From: a virus
Direction: 5' to 3' (one strand)
DNA: 30,052 bases
Virus record (IMG/VR): IMGVR_UViG_3300031840_000121
Location: 1-30,052 of that record
Shown here: piece after piece, positions 27,471 through 30,052 of the stretch
Layout: the number at the start of each line of letters is the position of its first letter
Position numbering within the stretch: position 1 is the stretch's first letter
Notes under the pieces: model-generated
Seen by the model: the letters and a program-made list of their open reading frames with translations, nothing else
Database searches by the model: none
What the model was told of the DNA's origin: nothing
Made by a program: the position numbers and the translations under genes

Positions 27471-29501
27471 CTAGGCTTCAGGAGTAGAACTGACTTTTCT
27501 CTGAACATCTTTCAGATTACTAGCCAATTTCTCCACCTCTAGCTTCACCTCGTTTTCTAGTTTACTACGTTGCACTCTTCTGTCTGCTTTAGATTCTGAA
27601 GAAACTTCAGATAGCCTAGATTTAAACTTTTCAACCTCGACTCTTTTTCTATCGCTAACAGACTCTCGTTGTGCGGTTTGCAAGTCACCCTGCAAATTCT
27701 TTATCTGATCCTGCATTGCCTGAACCTGTTGCTGTAATAACTGCTTCTCTTCTGTTCTACGCATAATGCCTTCCTTATCAAACAACTCAGGATTCTTCTT
27801 TAATACTTCATACCTGTCTACAATCCCCATTTGGAAAGCCTCTAAGTACACTGCAAGTTCTGCATATTTACTAGAAGGCATTGTAGAACCCGGTTCAATT
27901 CTTATGTCATGCTGATCTAACGCATGTTTTTCTTTCTTTAAATCTAACACAGCTCCGGAAACATCTGTATAAAAATTTGCCATAACTTCAGTTATATTGT
28001 TATTTGGCTGTGCTAAACGAAAAATCTTTTTATAAGTGTAGTGACCTTTAGACAGGTTGTACAAAACCTTGCCCAATTTATTAATGCTAAACTCTATATC
28101 TCTAAGTTTAGACTTTGGCCTCTCACTTCCCAGTGCAATCATTCTTTCCGTGGCCCTCATTGTCTCTGGAGCTTTTTCTGCAAAGCCATGCATCATTTCT
28201 GGAAGTCCAAATATAAAATCTATGTAAAACTCTGACTGTTGTATTAACCTATAGAACTCTCCAGCTAAAGGTTGAGGAGCTGGGTAGTGCGGCTCACCTT
28301 GGGATGAATCGACTTCAATAACGGCATTTGGATTTGCCCAGTCTTTTTCTAGCTGATCTATATCGTCCACACTACCCAAAGGTACTAACAGTTTTAAACC
28401 CGCTGATGCTTGTGCATGAGACAATGCCAATGACCACAACTTATTGAGCAGTCTTTGCATAGGTCTTGCTCTAGATACATCTGATTTGGGATAAGGAGTG
28501 CCTGTCCAGATATTTGGAAGGGGCACTATGGGATATTCATCGGTATTAAGTATCTGTTCATATAGCACAACCTCACCCATCGATGCACATACCTTTACAC
28601 GAGTTTGTAAAACTTCTATTGCTGTAAAAGCTCCAATGTCAAACGCCTCTAAATTTTCCGATACAAACTTAGCATATTCTTCTTGAGAAAGAATACTTTC
28701 CTCCTGACTCTTCATATCTATGATACGATAATAAGGAACTTTTATTTTATAAAATCTTTCTAGTACTTGATATTTTTTTACTTGATAATAATCTTTGTCT
28801 TTTACCTCCGCTGGAGTAAACACATTCATAGAGTTTTTGTTTTGAGAAGAAGGGTAATCTTCTTCATCATACGTAAATCCAGATATATCGTTTATTAAAC
28901 CCGGTATCTCTTCTCCTGTTTCCGGATCAACCCTATCTCCTAATTCTGGGTAGAGGTTAACGGCTTGCTCACCTGTAAGGATGGTGGAAAGGATGATACC
29001 ATCTGAATCGCTAAACCAACGGTCACGAGAACTAGGAGAAGCATAAACTCTGAACGGGTCAACATAAGTGAACTTAACGTCACCTCTACCAAAATCTGAT
29101 TCTCTGTCAATATAGGCATACAAATAGCCCATGCCTGTAGTAGCATAGTCTTGTATCGCTTGTTTCATCTGCCAATCACCATCAGACTTTTGCCATACAT
29201 AACCCATCACCGTTCTCCACAATGTAGCAACTTGTACATCGGAATCTTCTCTAGGGGTTATTGTAAATGCAGGAGGTCTTGATGTAAGCACTGCTTTAAA
29301 TTTTTCTATTGCGGCAGATACACGATCCATAGGTATATCTGCTTGGTTTCTAGATGCTAGGTCGTCAGATTCATCCTGACTAAAATGATTACCAAGATAG
29401 AAATCAATGTCCTTACGAGCTTCCGTGTCCCATTCAGATCGTGAGTCACGCCATTGCCTATATAAATCATCATTTTGTAATGCTCTTGGGTCTTGTTCCA
29501 T
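27471..29501 (-). CDS. Portal protein
   Basis: A 676-residue protein with the layout of P22-like podovirus portals. The N-terminal wing has DPRALQNDDLYRQWRDSRSE and a DIDFYLGNHFS segment; then SAAIEKFKAVLTSRPPAFTI, ATTGMGYLYAYIDRESDF and VKFTYVDPFRVYASPSSRD. Near 350 is RARPMQRLLNKLWSLALSHA. The last 120 residues are a long charged coiled coil (QMQDQIKNLQ type), which may be the barrel. Portals form the 12-fold ring at one capsid vertex and the channel for DNA packaging and exit. Its ATG lies in frame 3 bases after the TAG of the upstream gene. Confidence 0.9.
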   Translation of the reverse strand: MEQDPRALQNDDLYRQWRDSRSEWDTEARKDIDFYLGNHFSQDESDDLASRNQADIPMDRVSAAIEKFKAVLTSRPPAFTITPREDSDVQVATLWRTVMGYVWQKSDGDWQMKQAIQDYATTGMGYLYAYIDRESDFGRGDVKFTYVDPFRVYASPSSRDRWFSDSDGIILSTILTGEQAVNLYPELGDRVDPETGEEIPGLINDISGFTYDEEDYPSSQNKNSMNVFTPAEVKDKDYYQVKKYQVLERFYKIKVPYYRIIDMKSQEESILSQEEYAKFVSENLEAFDIGAFTAIEVLQTRVKVCASMGEVVLYEQILNTDEYPIVPLPNIWTGTPYPKSDVSRARPMQRLLNKLWSLALSHAQASAGLKLLVPLGSVDDIDQLEKDWANPNAVIEVDSSQGEPHYPAPQPLAGEFYRLIQQSEFYIDFIFGLPEMMHGFAEKAPETMRATERMIALGSERPKSKLRDIEFSINKLGKVLYNLSKGHYTYKKIFRLAQPNNNITEVMANFYTDVSGAVLDLKKEKHALDQHDIRIEPGSTMPSSKYAELAVYLEAFQMGIVDRYEVLKKNPELFDKEGIMRRTEEKQLLQQQVQAMQDQIKNLQGDLQTAQRESVSDRKRVEVEKFKSRLSEVSSESKADRRVQRSKLENEVKLEVEKLASNLKDVQRKVSSTPEA

Positions 29502-29504
29502 ACG

Positions 29505-30052
29505 CTAAAAGGGCATGCCTCTCATCATTATCATTCTCTGTAGCATTTGTCTTGTCATCTCTTTACCCGCATCTTTTTCTCTGTCTAAAACAGGATTTCC
29601 AGTTTCAGAGTCTAAAGATTCTGCACCTTCCAATAAACCTTTTAGTTTTAGTAGCTGTAATGTTTTCCTAGCTTTGTTTACCGTATCTTGCTCAATGCTA
29701 TCTTGCAACATCATAGCCTGATCTCTCACTCCCAACTGACTTCCTTCATACATAGAAGGATCTGCTTGCCTAGCATCAATCTGCAATGGGTCTTTAGGTT
29801 GAGGTGGTAATGGAATACCCTCTTCTACGGGGCCACCTTCTTGAAAGGGTAGCAAGTCACGAAGACTGCGTTTTTTTGGTGCTAAGTACTCGTCTATCAT
29901 AGCCATTGGAATTGAGTCTTGCTCTGCTGAAACCATTTTTTGAACAGCGTCCATATATGCTTTATTTCTAGACATTTGCAACCTGTCAGACATTCCTTCT
30001 CCCGCATAATACCTCAATCCCTCTCCACCTCCAACTTGTTCGGCAGGTATAG
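29505..30052 (-). CDS. Partial protein upstream of portal, open at the window edge
   Basis: The frame stays open to the right edge, so the 5' end is probably outside the window; a TTG at 30017 and an ATG at about 29993 are possible internal starts only. The visible product has YYAGEGMSDRLQMSRNKAYM, a Pro-rich linker (EEGIPLPPQPKDP), and a helical C-terminus ending MIMMRGMPF. No family is recognised. It directly precedes the portal gene in the operon and may be a packaging or internal virion protein. It ends at TAG. Confidence 0.65.
   Translation of the reverse strand, partial: IPAEQVGGGEGLRYYAGEGMSDRLQMSRNKAYMDAVQKMVSAEQDSIPMAMIDEYLAPKKRSLRDLLPFQEGGPVEEGIPLPPQPKDPLQIDARQADPSMYEGSQLGVRDQAMMLQDSIEQDTVNKARKTLQLLKLKGLLEGAESLDSETGNPVLDREKDAGKEMTRQMLQRMIMMRGMPF

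Noticed and set aside
29993-30017. TTG at 30017 as a true start of the gene upstream of portal
   Set aside because: The frame stays open to the window edge and no ribosome site supports the TTG, so the gene is treated as 5'-truncated.

Overview
The window is part of an AT-rich genome of a tailed double-stranded DNA phage (Caudoviricetes), either free or assembled from a metagenome. The evidence is a contiguous portal, scaffold and HK97-fold major capsid block, a tail nozzle-like protein, and very tight gene packing with TAATG, ATGA and GTGA junctions. No tape measure, tail tube or sheath gene is visible, so a short-tailed (podovirus-like) virion is the most likely reading. Several small proteins resemble ones I associate with marine phages, so an aquatic bacterial host is plausible. 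No bacterial housekeeping gene, integrase, tRNA or CRISPR array was seen. The large terminase, DNA polymerase and a recognisable endolysin are not in the window.

Left arm (1-5306, plus strand): a compact early or DNA-metabolism block. It holds a partial unknown gene, an HNH endonuclease, a Cas4-like RecB-family nuclease with four candidate Fe-S cysteines, a second PD-(D/E)XK-like protein, a Holliday-junction-resolvase-like protein, a small zinc-ribbon protein, two proteins with SSB-like C-terminal Pro-Phe tips, and several unknown small genes. A GC-rich two-stem element (1219-1298) lies in the leader of the Cas4-like gene, and a UACG-tetraloop terminator (4600-4640) ends the main run. Together these look like a recombination and genome-processing set.

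Right arm (30052-5303, minus strand): the virion and lysis block, read right to left. Order: partial upstream protein, portal, scaffold, major capsid, capsid decoration candidate, a hairpin, a zinc-ribbon protein, three very basic small proteins, three head-tail connector candidates, a large modular tail fibre, two small fibre-adjacent proteins, a run of small membrane or coiled-coil proteins (probable lysis or envelope-interaction cassette), a nozzle-like protein split by an in-frame amber codon, a small beta-rich appendage protein, a glycine-rich protein, a coiled-coil protein, and a 1764-residue protein likely to be an internal or ejected virion protein.

The arms converge tail to tail with a 4-base overlap at 5303-5306. 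No intergenic stretch exceeds about 120 bases, so nothing over 300 bases is gene-free. Four small genes of 39 to 56 codons (3647-3817, 17401-17520, 17840-17962, 24017-24181) are supported by exact start/stop overlaps with their neighbours. The most interesting points are the structured element at 1219-1298, the amber-split nozzle gene, the small-membrane-protein cassette with overlapping frames, the cluster of basic proteins beside the capsid genes, and the resolvase-like protein lacking the usual catalytic glutamate.
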